Source of the DNA: Onchocerca volvulus
Taxonomy: Eukaryota > Nematoda > Chromadorea > Rhabditida > Onchocercidae
Length of the DNA stretch: 64,000 bases
Reading direction: 5' to 3'
Assembly (NCBI GenBank): GCA_000499405.2
Contig: HG738136.1
Coordinates: 248,001 to 312,000, forward strand
Positions 1-12,600 of the stretch are shown in pieces (the first letter of the stretch is position 1; each line of letters opens with the position of its first letter). The translations under genes and the position numbers were made by a program. The notes under the pieces are model-generated. The model ran no database searches, was not told where the DNA came from, and saw nothing but the letters and a program-made list of their open reading frames with translations.

Positions 1-160
1 ATTAGATTGCTACTCAAGAAGTTTTCGAAAAAAACAAAATACGTCAACAACACCTTTGATTTCAAAAGGGAGAATGTACATCAAATTCTGTCTCAAACTG
101 AAAATCATCAAATTTCAACAGCTATAGCTCCTTCTTTGTATCACCAATATTTCATTTTTT

Positions 161-263
161 GTTGTCCCGCTCATGCAGGACGTTCCAAAATTTCGCTTCA
201 AGCCACAGCAGTCGAAACTCTGGGCAGAAACATTCAATTACCTCAAACTTGGGTAATTAAACC
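161..263 (-). ncRNA. SL1: SL1 RNA, consensus type (copy n=0)
   Basis: Representative consensus copy. The SL exon is 263 down to 242, the 5' splice-site GT is at 241-240, the Sm site is 193-182, and the 3' stem-loop is 181-164. The seven-pair stem includes one G-T wobble. The intron half between exon and Sm site is about 48 nt and contains TCTGCCCAGAG. Confidence 0.95.
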
Positions 264-280
264 AATGTTTGTAACTACTT

Positions 281-314
281 CATTCTCATATGACTGTTGT
301 ACATTCAAAAATAA
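281..314 (-). promoter_or_regulatory. Candidate proximal sequence element of the SL1 gene (repeated in each unit)
   Basis: On the minus strand, about 18 to 50 bp upstream of the SL1 start, lies TTTTTGAATGTACAACAGTC followed by ATATGAGAATG. SL and snRNA genes of nematodes are driven by a proximal sequence element in roughly this interval, with no TATA box needed for SL RNA. Support comes from inside the window: the same motif is conserved, at 52 instead of 51 bp from the start, in front of the otherwise diverged SL-like sequence at 32758. Recognition is by position and conservation only. Confidence 0.55.
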
Positions 315-1412
315 TTAGATTGCTACTCAAGAAGTTTTCGAAAAAAACAAAATACGTCAACAACACCTTTGATTTCAAAAGGGAGAATGTACATCAAATT
401 CTGTCTCAAACTGAAAATCATCAAATTTCAACAGCTATAGCTCCTTCTTTGTATCACCAATATTTCATTTTTTGTTGTCCCGCTCATGCAGGACGTTCCA
501 AAATTTCGCTTCAAGCCACAGCAGTCGAAACTCTGGGCAGAAACATTCAATTACCTCAAACTTGGGTAATTAAACCAATGTTTGTAACTACTTCATTCTC
601 ATATGACTGTTGTACATTCAAAAATAATTAGATTGCTACTCAAGAAGTTTTCGAAAAAAACAAAATACGTCAACAACACCTTTGATTTCAAAAGGGAGAA
701 TGTACATCAAATTCTGTCTCAAACTGAAAATCATCAAATTTCAACAGCTATAGCTCCTTCTTTGTATCACCAATATTTCATTTTTTGTTGTCCCGCTCAT
801 GCAGGACGTTCCAAAATTTCGCTTCAAGCCACAGCAGTCGAAACTCTGGGCAGAAACATTCAATTACCTCAAACTTGGGTAATTAAACCAATGTTTGTAA
901 CTACTTCATTCTCATATGACTGTTGTACATTCAAAAATAATTAGATTGCTACTCAAGAAGTTTTCGAAAAAAACAAAATACGTCAACAACACCTTTGATT
1001 TCAAAAGGGAGAATGTACATCAAATTCTGTCTCAAACTGAAAATCATCAAATTTCAACAGCTATAGCTCCTTCTTTGTATCACCAATATTTCATTTTTTG
1101 TTGTCCCGCTCATGCAGGACGTTCCAAAATTTCGCTTCAAGCCACAGCAGTCGAAACTCTGGGCAGAAACATTCAATTACCTCAAACTTGGGTAATTAAA
1201 CCAATGTTTGTAACTACTTCATTCTCATATGACTGTTGTACATTCAAAAATAATTAGATTGCTACTCAAGAAGTTTTCGAAAAAAACAAAATACGTCAAC
1301 AACACCTTTGATTTCAAAAGGGAGAATGTACATCAAATTCTGTCTCAAACTGAAAATCATCAAATTTCAACAGCTATAGCTCCTTCTTTGTATCACCAAT
1401 ATTTCATTTTTT

Positions 1413-1515
1413 GTTGTCCTGCTCATGCAGGACGTTCCAAAATTTCACTTCAAGCCACAGCAGTCGAAACTCTGGGCAGAAATATTCAATTACCTCAAAC
1501 TTGGGTAATTAAACC
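1413..1515 (-). ncRNA. SL1: SL1 RNA, variant A (copy n=4; also n=41 and n=79)
   Basis: This copy and those starting at 13095 and 24988 share three changes inside the RNA body: GAATATTT in place of GAATGTTT after the donor, AAGTGAAATTTTGG in place of AAGCGAAATTTTGG beside the Sm site, and GCAGGAC in place of GCGGGAC in the 3' stem. The last change turns a G-T wobble into an A-T pair, so the stem is kept and strengthened. SL exon, donor and Sm core are unchanged, so the variant should still work. Confidence 0.9.
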
Positions 1516-4500
1516 AATGTTTGTAACTACTTCATTCTCATATGACTGTTGTACATTCAAAAATAATTAGATTGCTACTCAAGAAGTTTTCGAAAAAAAC
1601 AAAATACGTCAACAACACCTTTGATTTCAAAAGGGAGAATGTACATCAAATTCTGTCTCAAACTGAAAATCATCAAATTTCAACAGCTATAGCTCCTTCT
1701 TTGTATCACCAATATTTCATTTTTTGTTGTCCCGCTCATGCAGGACGTTCCAAAATTTCGCTTCAAGCCACAGCAGTCGAAACTCTGGGCAGAAACATTC
1801 AATTACCTCAAACTTGGGTAATTAAACCAATGTTTGTAACTACTTCATTCTCATATGACTGTTGTACATTCAAAAATAATTAGATTGCTACTCAAGAAGT
1901 TTTCGAAAAAAACAAAATACGTCAACAACACCTTTGATTTCAAAAGGGAGAATGTACATCAAATTCTGTCTCAAACTGAAAATCATCAAATTTCAACAGC
2001 TATAGCTCCTTCTTTGTATCACCAATATTTCATTTTTTGTTGTCCCGCTCATGCAGGACGTTCCAAAATTTCGCTTCAAGCCACAGCAGTCGAAACTCTG
2101 GGCAGAAACATTCAATTACCTCAAACTTGGGTAATTAAACCAATGTTTGTAACTACTTCATTCTCATATGACTGTTGTACATTCAAAAATAATTAGATTG
2201 CTACTCAAGAAGTTTTCGAAAAAAACAAAATACGTCAACAACACCTTTGATTTCAAAAGGGAGAATGTACATCAAATTCTGTCTCAAACTGAAAATCATC
2301 AAATTTCAACAGCTATAGCTCCTTCTTTGTATCACCAATATTTCATTTTTTGTTGTCCCGCTCATGCAGGACGTTCCAAAATTTCGCTTCAAGCCACAGC
2401 AGTCGAAACTCTGGGCAGAAACATTCAATTACCTCAAACTTGGGTAATTAAACCAATGTTTGTAACTACTTCATTCTCATATGACTGTTGTACATTCAAA
2501 AATAATTAGATTGCTACTCAAGAAGTTTTCGAAAAAAACAAAATACGTCAACAACACCTTTGATTTCAAAAGGGAGAATGTACATCAAATTCTGTCTCAA
2601 ACTGAAAATCATCAAATTTCAACAGCTATAGCTCCTTCTTTGTATCACCAATATTTCATTTTTTGTTGTCCCGCTCATGCAGGACGTTCCAAAATTTCGC
2701 TTCAAGCCACAGCAGTCGAAACTCTGGGCAGAAACATTCAATTACCTCAAACTTGGGTAATTAAACCAATGTTTGTAACTACTTCATTCTCATATGACTG
2801 TTGTACATTCAAAAATAATTAGATTGCTACTCAAGAAGTTTTCGAAAAAAACAAAATACGTCAACAACACCTTTGATTTCAAAAGGGAGAATGTACATCA
2901 AATTCTGTCTCAAACTGAAAATCATCAAATTTCAACAGCTATAGCTCCTTCTTTGTATCACCAATATTTCATTTTTTGTTGTCCCGCTCATGCAGGACGT
3001 TCCAAAATTTCGCTTCAAGCCACAGCAGTCGAAACTCTGGGCAGAAACATTCAATTACCTCAAACTTGGGTAATTAAACCAATGTTTGTAACTACTTCAT
3101 TCTCATATGACTGTTGTACATTCAAAAATAATTAGATTGCTACTCAAGAAGTTTTCGAAAAAAACAAAATACGTCAACAACACCTTTGATTTCAAAAGGG
3201 AGAATGTACATCAAATTCTGTCTCAAACTGAAAATCATCAAATTTCAACAGCTATAGCTCCTTCTTTGTATCACCAATATTTCATTTTTTGTTGTCCCGC
3301 TCATGCAGGACGTTCCAAAATTTCGCTTCAAGCCACAGCAGTCGAAACTCTGGGCAGAAACATTCAATTACCTCAAACTTGGGTAATTAAACCAATGTTT
3401 GTAACTACTTCATTCTCATATGACTGTTGTACATTCAAAAATAATTAGATTGCTACTCAAGAAGTTTTCGAAAAAAACAAAATACGTCAACAACACCTTT
3501 GATTTCAAAAGGGAGAATGTACATCAAATTCTGTCTCAAACTGAAAATCATCAAATTTCAACAGCTATAGCTCCTTCTTTGTATCACCAATATTTCATTT
3601 TTTGTTGTCCCGCTCATGCAGGACGTTCCAAAATTTCGCTTCAAGCCACAGCAGTCGAAACTCTGGGCAGAAACATTCAATTACCTCAAACTTGGGTAAT
3701 TAAACCAATGTTTGTAACTACTTCATTCTCATATGACTGTTGTACATTCAAAAATAATTAGATTGCTACTCAAGAAGTTTTCGAAAAAAACAAAATACGT
3801 CAACAACACCTTTGATTTCAAAAGGGAGAATGTACATCAAATTCTGTCTCAAACTGAAAATCATCAAATTTCAACAGCTATAGCTCCTTCTTTGTATCAC
3901 CAATATTTCATTTTTTGTTGTCCCGCTCATGCAGGACGTTCCAAAATTTCGCTTCAAGCCACAGCAGTCGAAACTCTGGGCAGAAACATTCAATTACCTC
4001 AAACTTGGGTAATTAAACCAATGTTTGTAACTACTTCATTCTCATATGACTGTTGTACATTCAAAAATAATTAGATTGCTACTCAAGAAGTTTTCGAAAA
4101 AAACAAAATACGTCAACAACACCTTTGATTTCAAAAGGGAGAATGTACATCAAATTCTGTCTCAAACTGAAAATCATCAAATTTCAACAGCTATAGCTCC
4201 TTCTTTGTATCACCAATATTTCATTTTTTGTTGTCCCGCTCATGCAGGACGTTCCAAAATTTCGCTTCAAGCCACAGCAGTCGAAACTCTGGGCAGAAAC
4301 ATTCAATTACCTCAAACTTGGGTAATTAAACCAATGTTTGTAACTACTTCATTCTCATATGACTGTTGTACATTCAAAAATAATTAGATTGCTACTCAAG
4401 AAGTTTTCGAAAAAAACAAAATACGTCAACAACACCTTTGATTTCAAAAGGGAGAATGTACATCAAATTCTGTCTCAAACTGAAAATCATCGAATTTCAA

Positions 4501-7500
4501 CAGCTATAGCTCCTTCTTTGTATCACCAATATTTCATTTTTTGTTGTCCCGCTCATGCAGGACGTTCCAAAATTTCGCTTCAAGCCACAGCAGTCGAAAC
4601 TCTGGGCAGAAACATTCAATTACCTCAAACTTGGGTAATTAAACCAATGTTTGTAACTACTTCATTCTCATATGACTGTTGTACATTCAAAACTAATTAG
4701 ATTGCTACTCAAGAAGTTTTCGAAAAAAACAAAATACGTCAACAACACCTTTGATTTCAAAAGGGAGAATGTACATCAAATTCTGTCTCAAACTGAAAAT
4801 CATCAAATTTCAACAGCTATAGCTCCTTCTTTGTATCACCAATATTTCATTTTTTGTTGTCCCGCTCATGCAGGACGTTCCAAAATTTCGCTTCAAGCCA
4901 CAGCAGTCGAAACTCTGGGCAGAAACATTCAATTACCTCAAACTTGGGTAATTAAACCAATGTTTGTAACTACTTCATTCTCATATGACTGTTGTACATT
5001 CAAAAATAATTAGATTGCTACTCAAGAAGTTTTCGAAAAAAACAAAATACGTCAACAACACCTTTGATTTCAAAAGGGAGAATGTACATCAAATTCTGTC
5101 TCAAACTGAAAATCATCAAATTTCAACAGCTATAGCTCCTTCTTTGTATCACCAATATTTCATTTTTTGTTGTCCCGCTCATGCAGGACGTTCCAAAATT
5201 TCGCTTCAAGCCACAGCAGTCGAAACTCTGGGCAGAAACATTCAATTACCTCAAACTTGGGTAATTAAACCAATGTTTGTAACTACTTCATTCTCATATG
5301 ACTGTTGTACATTCAAAAATAATTAGATTGCTACTCAAGAAGTTTTCGAAAAAAACAAAATACGTCAACAACACCTTTGATTTCAAAAGGGAGAATGTAC
5401 ATCAAATTCTGTCTCAAACTGAAAATCATCAAATTTCAACAGCTATAGCTCCTTCTTTGTATCACCAATATTTCATTTTTTGTTGTCCCGCTCATGCAGG
5501 ACGTTCCAAAATTTCGCTTCAAGCCACAGCAGTCGAAACTCTGGGCAGAAACATTCAATTACCTCAAACTTGGGTAATTAAACCAATGTTTGTAACTACT
5601 TCATTCTCATATGACTGTTGTACATTCAAAAATAATTAGATTGCTACTCAAGAAGTTTTCGAAAAAAACAAAATACGTCAACAACACCTTTGATTTCAAA
5701 AGGGAGAATGTACATCAAATTCTGTCTCAAACTGAAAATCATCAAATTTCAACAGCTATAGCTCCTTCTTTGTATCACCAATATTTCATTTTTTGTTGTC
5801 CCGCTCATGCAGGACGTTCCAAAATTTCGCTTCAAGCCACAGCAGTCGAAACTCTGGGCAGAAACATTCAATTACCTCAAACTTGGGTAATTAAACCAAT
5901 GTTTGTAACTACTTCATTCTCATATGACTGTTGTACATTCAAAAATAATTAGATTGCTACTCAAGAAGTTTTCGAAAAAAACAAAATACGTCAACAACAC
6001 CTTTGATTTCAAAAGGGAGAATGTACATCAAATTCTGTCTCAAACTGAAAATCATCAAATTTCAACAGCTATAGCTCCTTCTTTGTATCACCAATATTTC
6101 ATTTTTTGTTGTCCCGCTCATGCAGGACGTTCCAAAATTTCGCTTCAAGCCACAGCAGTCGAAACTCTGGGCAGAAACATTCAATTACCTCAAACTTGGG
6201 TAATTAAACCAATGTTTGTAACTACTTCATTCTCATATGACTGTTGTACATTCAAAAATAATTAGATTGCTACTCAAGAAGTTTTCGAAAAAAACAAAAT
6301 ACGTCAACAACACCTTTGATTTCAAAAGGGAGAATGTACATCAAATTCTGTCTCAAACTGAAAATCATCAAATTTCAACAGCTATAGCTCCTTCTTTGTA
6401 TCACCAATATTTCATTTTTTGTTGTCCCGCTCATGCAGGACGTTCCAAAATTTCGCTTCAAGCCACAGCAGTCGAAACTCTGGGCAGAAACATTCAATTA
6501 CCTCAAACTTGGGTAATTAAACCAATGTTTGTAACTACTTCATTCTCATATGACTGTTGTACATTCAAAAATAATTAGATTGCTACTCAAGAAGTTTTCG
6601 AAAAAAACAAAATACGTCAACAACACCTTTGATTTCAAAAGGGAGAATGTACATCAAATTCTGTCTCAAACTGAAAATCATCAAATTTCAACAGCTATAG
6701 CTCCTTCTTTGTATCACCAATATTTCATTTTTTGTTGTCCCGCTCATGCAGGACGTTCCAAAATTTCGCTTCAAGCCACAGCAGTCGAAACTCTGGGCAG
6801 AAACATTCAATTACCTCAAACTTGGGTAATTAAACCAATGTTTGTAACTACTTCATTCTCATATGACTGTTGTACATTCAAAAATAATTAGATTGCTACT
6901 CAAGAAGTTTTCGAAAAAAACAAAATACGTCAACAACACCTTTGATTTCAAAAGGGAGAATGTACATCAAATTCTGTCTCAAACTGAAAATCATCAAATT
7001 TCAACAGCTATAGCTCCTTCTTTGTATCACCAATATTTCATTTTTTGTTGTCCCGCTCATGCAGGACGTTCCAAAATTTCGCTTCAAGCCACAGCAGTCG
7101 AAACTCTGGGCAGAAACATTCAATTACCTCAAACTTGGGTAATTAAACCAATGTTTGTAACTACTTCATTCTCATATGACTGTTGTACATTCAAAAATAA
7201 TTAGATTGCTACTCAAGAAGTTTTCGAAAAAAACAAAATACGTCAACAACACCTTTGATTTCAAAAGGGAGAATGTACATCAAATTCTGTCTCAAACTGA
7301 AAATCATCAAATTTCAACAGCTATAGCTCCTTCTTTGTATCACCAATATTTCATTTTTTGTTGTCCCGCTCATGCAGGACGTTCCAAAATTTCGCTTCAA
7401 GCCACAGCAGTCGAAACTCTGGGCAGAAACATTCAATTACCTCAAACTTGGGTAATTAAACCAATGTTTGTAACTACTTCATTCTCATATGACTGTTGTA

Positions 7501-7672
7501 CATTCAAAAATAATTAGATTGCTACTCAAGAAGTTTTCGAAAAAAACAAAATACGTCAACAACACCTTTGATTTCAAAAGGGAGAATGTACATCAAATTC
7601 TGTCTCAAACTGAAAATCTTCAAATTTCAATACCTACAGCTCCTTCTTTGTATCACTTATATTTCATTTTTT

Positions 7673-7775
7673 GTTGTCCTGCTCATGCAGGACGTTCCAA
7701 AATTTCACTTCAAGCCACAGCAGTCGAAACTCTGGGCAGAAACATTCAATTACCTCAAACTTGGGTAATTAAACC
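7673..7775 (-). ncRNA. SL1: SL1 RNA, variant C (copy n=24; also n=61 and n=99)
   Basis: This unit has the stem-stabilising GCAGGAC change and, downstream of the RNA, a cluster of spacer changes (for example TATAAGTGATAC where other units have TATTGGTGATAC). Copy n=24 also has the change beside the Sm site seen in variant A, while n=61 (start 19355) and n=99 (start 31248) do not. Copy n=99 has lost part of the spacer cluster. The RNA elements needed for trans-splicing are intact. Confidence 0.88.
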
Positions 7776-9550
7776 AATGTTTGTAACTACTTCATTCTCA
7801 TATGACTGTTGTACATTCAAAAATAATTAGATTGCTACTCAAGAAGTTTTCGAAAAAAACAAAATACGTCAACAACACCTTTGATTTCAAAAGGGAGAAT
7901 GTACATCAAATTCTGTCTCAAACTGAAAATCATCAAATTTCAACAGCTATAGCTCCTTCTTTGTATCACCAATATTTCATTTTTTGTTGTCCCGCTCATG
8001 CAGGACGTTCCAAAATTTCGCTTCAAGCCACAGCAGTCGAAACTCTGGGCAGAAACATTCAATTACCTCAAACTTGGGTAATTAAACCAATGTTTGTAAC
8101 TACTTCATTCTCATATGACTGTTGTACATTCAAAAATAATTAGATTGCTACTCAAGAAGTTTTCGAAAAAAACAAAATACGTCAACAACACCTTTGATTT
8201 CAAAAGGGAGAATGTACATCAAATTCTGTCTCAAACTGAAAATCATCAAATTTCAACAGCTATAGCTCCTTCTTTGTATCACCAATATTTCATTTTTTGT
8301 TGTCCCGCTCATGCAGGACGTTCCAAAATTTCGCTTCAAGCCACAGCAGTCGAAACTCTGGGCAGAAACATTCAATTACCTCAAACTTGGGTAATTAAAC
8401 CAATGTTTGTAACTACTTCATTCTCATATGACTGTTGTACATTCAAAAATAATTAGATTGCTACTCAAGAAGTTTTCGAAAAAAACAAAATACGTCAACA
8501 ACACCTTTGATTTCAAAAGGGAGAATGTACATCAAATTCTGTCTCAAACTGAAAATCATCAAATTTCAACAGCTATAGCTCCTTCTTTGTATCACCAATA
8601 TTTCATTTTTTGTTGTCCCGCTCATGCAGGACGTTCCAAAATTTCGCTTCAAGCCACAGCAGTCGAAACTCTGGGCAGAAACATTCAATTACCTCAAACT
8701 TGGGTAATTAAACCAATGTTTGTAACTACTTCATTCTCATATGACTGTTGTACATTCAAAAATAATTAGATTGCTACTCAAGAAGTTTTCGAAAAAAACA
8801 AAACATGTCTACAACACCTTTGATTTCAAAAGGGAGAATGTACATCAAATTCTGTCTCAAACTGAAAATCATCAAATTTCAACAGCTATAGCTCCTTCTT
8901 TGTATCACCAATATTTCATTTTTTGTTGTCCCGCTCATGCAGGACGTTCCAAAATTTCGCTTCAAGCCACAGCAGTCGAAACTCTGGGCAGAAACATTCA
9001 ATTACCTCAAACTTGGGTAATTAAACCAATGTTTGTAACTACTTCATTCTCATATGACTGTTGTACATTCAAAAATAATTAGATTGCTACTCAAGAAGTT
9101 TTCGAAAAAAACAAAATACGTCAACAACACCTTTGATTTCAAAAGGGAGAATGTACATCAAATTCTGTCTCAAACTGAAAATCATCAAATTTCAACAGCT
9201 ATAGCTCCTTCTTTGTATCACCAATATTTCATTTTTTGTTGTCCCGCTCATGCAGGACGTTCCAAAATTTCGCTTCAAGCCACAGCAGTCGAAACTCTGG
9301 GCAGAAACATTCAATTACCTCAAACTTGGGTAATTAAACCAATGTTTGTAACTACTTCATTCTCATATGACTGTTGTACATTCAAAAATAATTAGATTGC
9401 TACTCAAGAAGTTTTCGAAAAAAACAAAATACGTCAACAACACCTTTGATTTCAAAAGGGAGAATGTACATCAAATTCTGTCTCAAACTGAAAATCATCA
9501 AATTTCAACAGCTATAGCTCCTTCTTTGTATCACCAATATTTCAGTTTTT

Positions 9551-9652
9551 GTTGTCCCGCTCATGCAGGACGTTCCAAAATTTCGCTTCAAGCCACAGCA
9601 GTCGAAACTCTGGGCAGAACATTCAATTACCTCAAACTTGGGTAATTAAACC
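9551..9652 (-). ncRNA. SL1: SL1 RNA with one-base deletion in the intron half (copy n=30; also n=68)
   Basis: One T is missing from the GTTTCT tract between the 5' splice site and the first stem region (plus strand GGGCAGAACATT instead of GGGCAGAAACATT). The same deletion occurs 38 units later in the copy starting at 21545. Exon, donor, Sm site and 3' stem-loop are unchanged. The deletion shortens the unit to 312 bp. Confidence 0.88.
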
Positions 9653-12600
9653 AATGTTTGTAACTACTTCATTCTCATATGACTGTTGTACATTCAAAAA
9701 TAATTAGATTGCTACTCAAGAAGTTTTCGAAAAAAACAAAATACGTCAACAACACCTTTGATTTCAAAAGGGAGAATGTACATCAAATTCTGTCTCAAAC
9801 TGAAAATCATCAAATTTCAACAGCTATAGCTCCTTCTTTGTATCACCAATATTTCATTTTTTGTTGTCCCGCTCATGCAGGACGTTCCAAAATTTCGCTT
9901 CAAGCCACAGCAGTCGAAACTCTGGGCAGAAACATTCAATTACCTCAAACTTGGGTAATTAAACCAATGTTTGTAACTACTTCATTCTCATATGACTGTT
10001 GTACATTCAAAAATAATTAGATTGCTACTCAAGAAGTTTTCGAAAAAAACAAAATACGTCAACAACACCTTTGATTTCAAAAGGGAGAATGTACATCAAA
10101 TTCTGTCTCAAACTGAAAATCATCAAATTTCAACAGCTATAGCTCCTTCTTTGTATCACCAATATTTCATTTTTTGTTGTCCCGCTCATGCAGGACGTTC
10201 CAAAATTTCGCTTCAAGCCACAGCAGTCGAAACTCTGGGCAGAAACATTCAATTACCTCAAACTTGGGTAATTAAACCAATGTTTGTAACTACTTCATTC
10301 TCATATGACTGTTGTGCATTCAAAAATAATTAGATTGCTACTCAAGAAGTTTTCGAAAAAAACAAAATACGTCAACAACACCTTTGATTTCAAAAGGGAG
10401 AATGTACATCAAATTCTGTCTCAAACTGAAAATCATCAAATTTCAACAGCTATAGCTCCTTCTTTGTATCACCAATATTTCATTTTTTGTTGTCCCGCTC
10501 ATGCAGGACGTTCCAAAATTTCGCTTCAAGCCACAGCAGTCGAAACTCTGGGCAGAAACATTCAATTACCTCAAACTTGGGTAATTAAACCAATGTTTGT
10601 AACTACTTCATTCTCATATGACTGTTGTACATTCAAAAATAATTAGATTGCTACTCAAGAAGTTTTCGAAAAAAACAAAATACGTCAACAACACCTTTGA
10701 TTTCAAAAGGGAGAATGTACATCAAATTCTGTCTCAAACTGAAAATCATCAAATTTCAACAGCTATAGCTCCTTCTTTGTATCACCAATATTTCATTTTT
10801 TGTTGTCCCGCTCATGCAGGACGTTCCAAAATTTCGCTTCAAGCCACAGCAGTCGAAACTCTGGGCAGAAACATTCAATTACCTCAAACTTGGGTAATTA
10901 AACCAATGTTTGTAACTACTTCATTCTCATATGACTGTTGTACATTCAAAAATAATTAGATTGCTACTCAAGAAGTTTTCGAAAAAAACAAAATACGTCA
11001 ACAACACCTTTGATTTCAAAAGGGAGAATGTACATCAAATTCTGTCTCAAACTGAAAATCATCAAATTTCAACAGCTATAGCTCCTTCTTTGTATCACCA
11101 ATATTTCATTTTTTGTTGTCCCGCTCATGCAGGACGTTCCAAAATTTCGCTTCAAGCCACAGCAGTCGAAACTCTGGGCAGAAACATTCAATTACCTCAA
11201 ACTTGGGTAATTAAACCAATGTTTGTAACTACTTCATTCTCATATGACTGTTGTACATTCAAAAATAATTAGATTGCTACTCAAGAAGTTTTCGAAAAAA
11301 ACAAAATACGTCAACAACACCTTTGATTTCAAAAGGGAGAATGTACATCAAATTCTGTCTCAAACTGAAAATCATCAAATTTCAACAGCTATAGCTCCTT
11401 CTTTGTATCACCAATATTTCATTTTTTGTTGTCCCGCTCATGCAGGACGTTCCAAAATTTCGCTTCAAGCCACAGCAGTCGAAACTCTGGGCAGAAACAT
11501 TCAATTACCTCAAACTTGGGTAATTAAACCAATGTTTGTAACTACTTCATTCTCATATGACTGTTGTACATTCAAAAATAATTAGATTGCTACTCAAGAA
11601 GTTTTCGAAAAAAACAAAATACGTCAACAACACCTTTGATTTCAAAAGGGAGAATGTACATCAAATTCTGTCTCAAACTGAAAATCATCAAATTTCAACA
11701 GCTATAGCTCCTTCTTTGTATCACCAATATTTCATTTTTTGTTGTCCCGCTCATGCAGGACGTTCCAAAATTTCGCTTCAAGCCACAGCAGTCGAAACTC
11801 TGGGCAGAAACATTCAATTACCTCAAACTTGGGTAATTAAACCAATGTTTGTAACTACTTCATTCTCATATGACTGTTGTACATTCAAAAATAATTAGAT
11901 TGCTACTCAAGAAGTTTTCGAAAAAAACAAAATACGTCAACAACACCTTTGATTTCAAAAGGGAGAATGTACATCAAATTCTGTCTCAAACTGAAAATCA
12001 TCAAATTTCAACAGCTATAGCTCCTTCTTTGTATCACCAATATTTCATTTTTTGTTGTCCCGCTCATGCAGGACGTTCCAAAATTTCGCTTCAAGCCACA
12101 GCAGTCGAAACTCTGGGCAGAAACATTCAATTACCTCAAACTTGGGTAATTAAACCAATGTTTGTAACTACTTCATTCTCATATGACTGTTGTACATTCA
12201 AAAATAATTAGATTGCTACTCAAGAAGTTTTCGAAAAAAACAAAATACGTCAACAACACCTTTGATTTCAAAAGGGAGAATGTACATCAAATTCTGTCTC
12301 AAACTGAAAATCATCAAATTTCAACAGCTATAGCTCCTTCTTTGTATCACCAATATTTCATTTTTTGTTGTCCCGCTCATGCAGGACGTTCCAAAATTTC
12401 GCTTCAAGCCACAGCAGTCGAAACTCTGGGCAGAAACATTCAATTACCTCAAACTTGGGTAATTAAACCAATGTTTGTAACTACTTCATTCTCATATGAC
12501 TGTTGTACATTCAAAAATAATTAGATTGCTACTCAAGAAGTTTTCGAAAAAAACAAAATACGTCAACAACACCTTTGATTTCAAAAGGGAGAATGTACAT

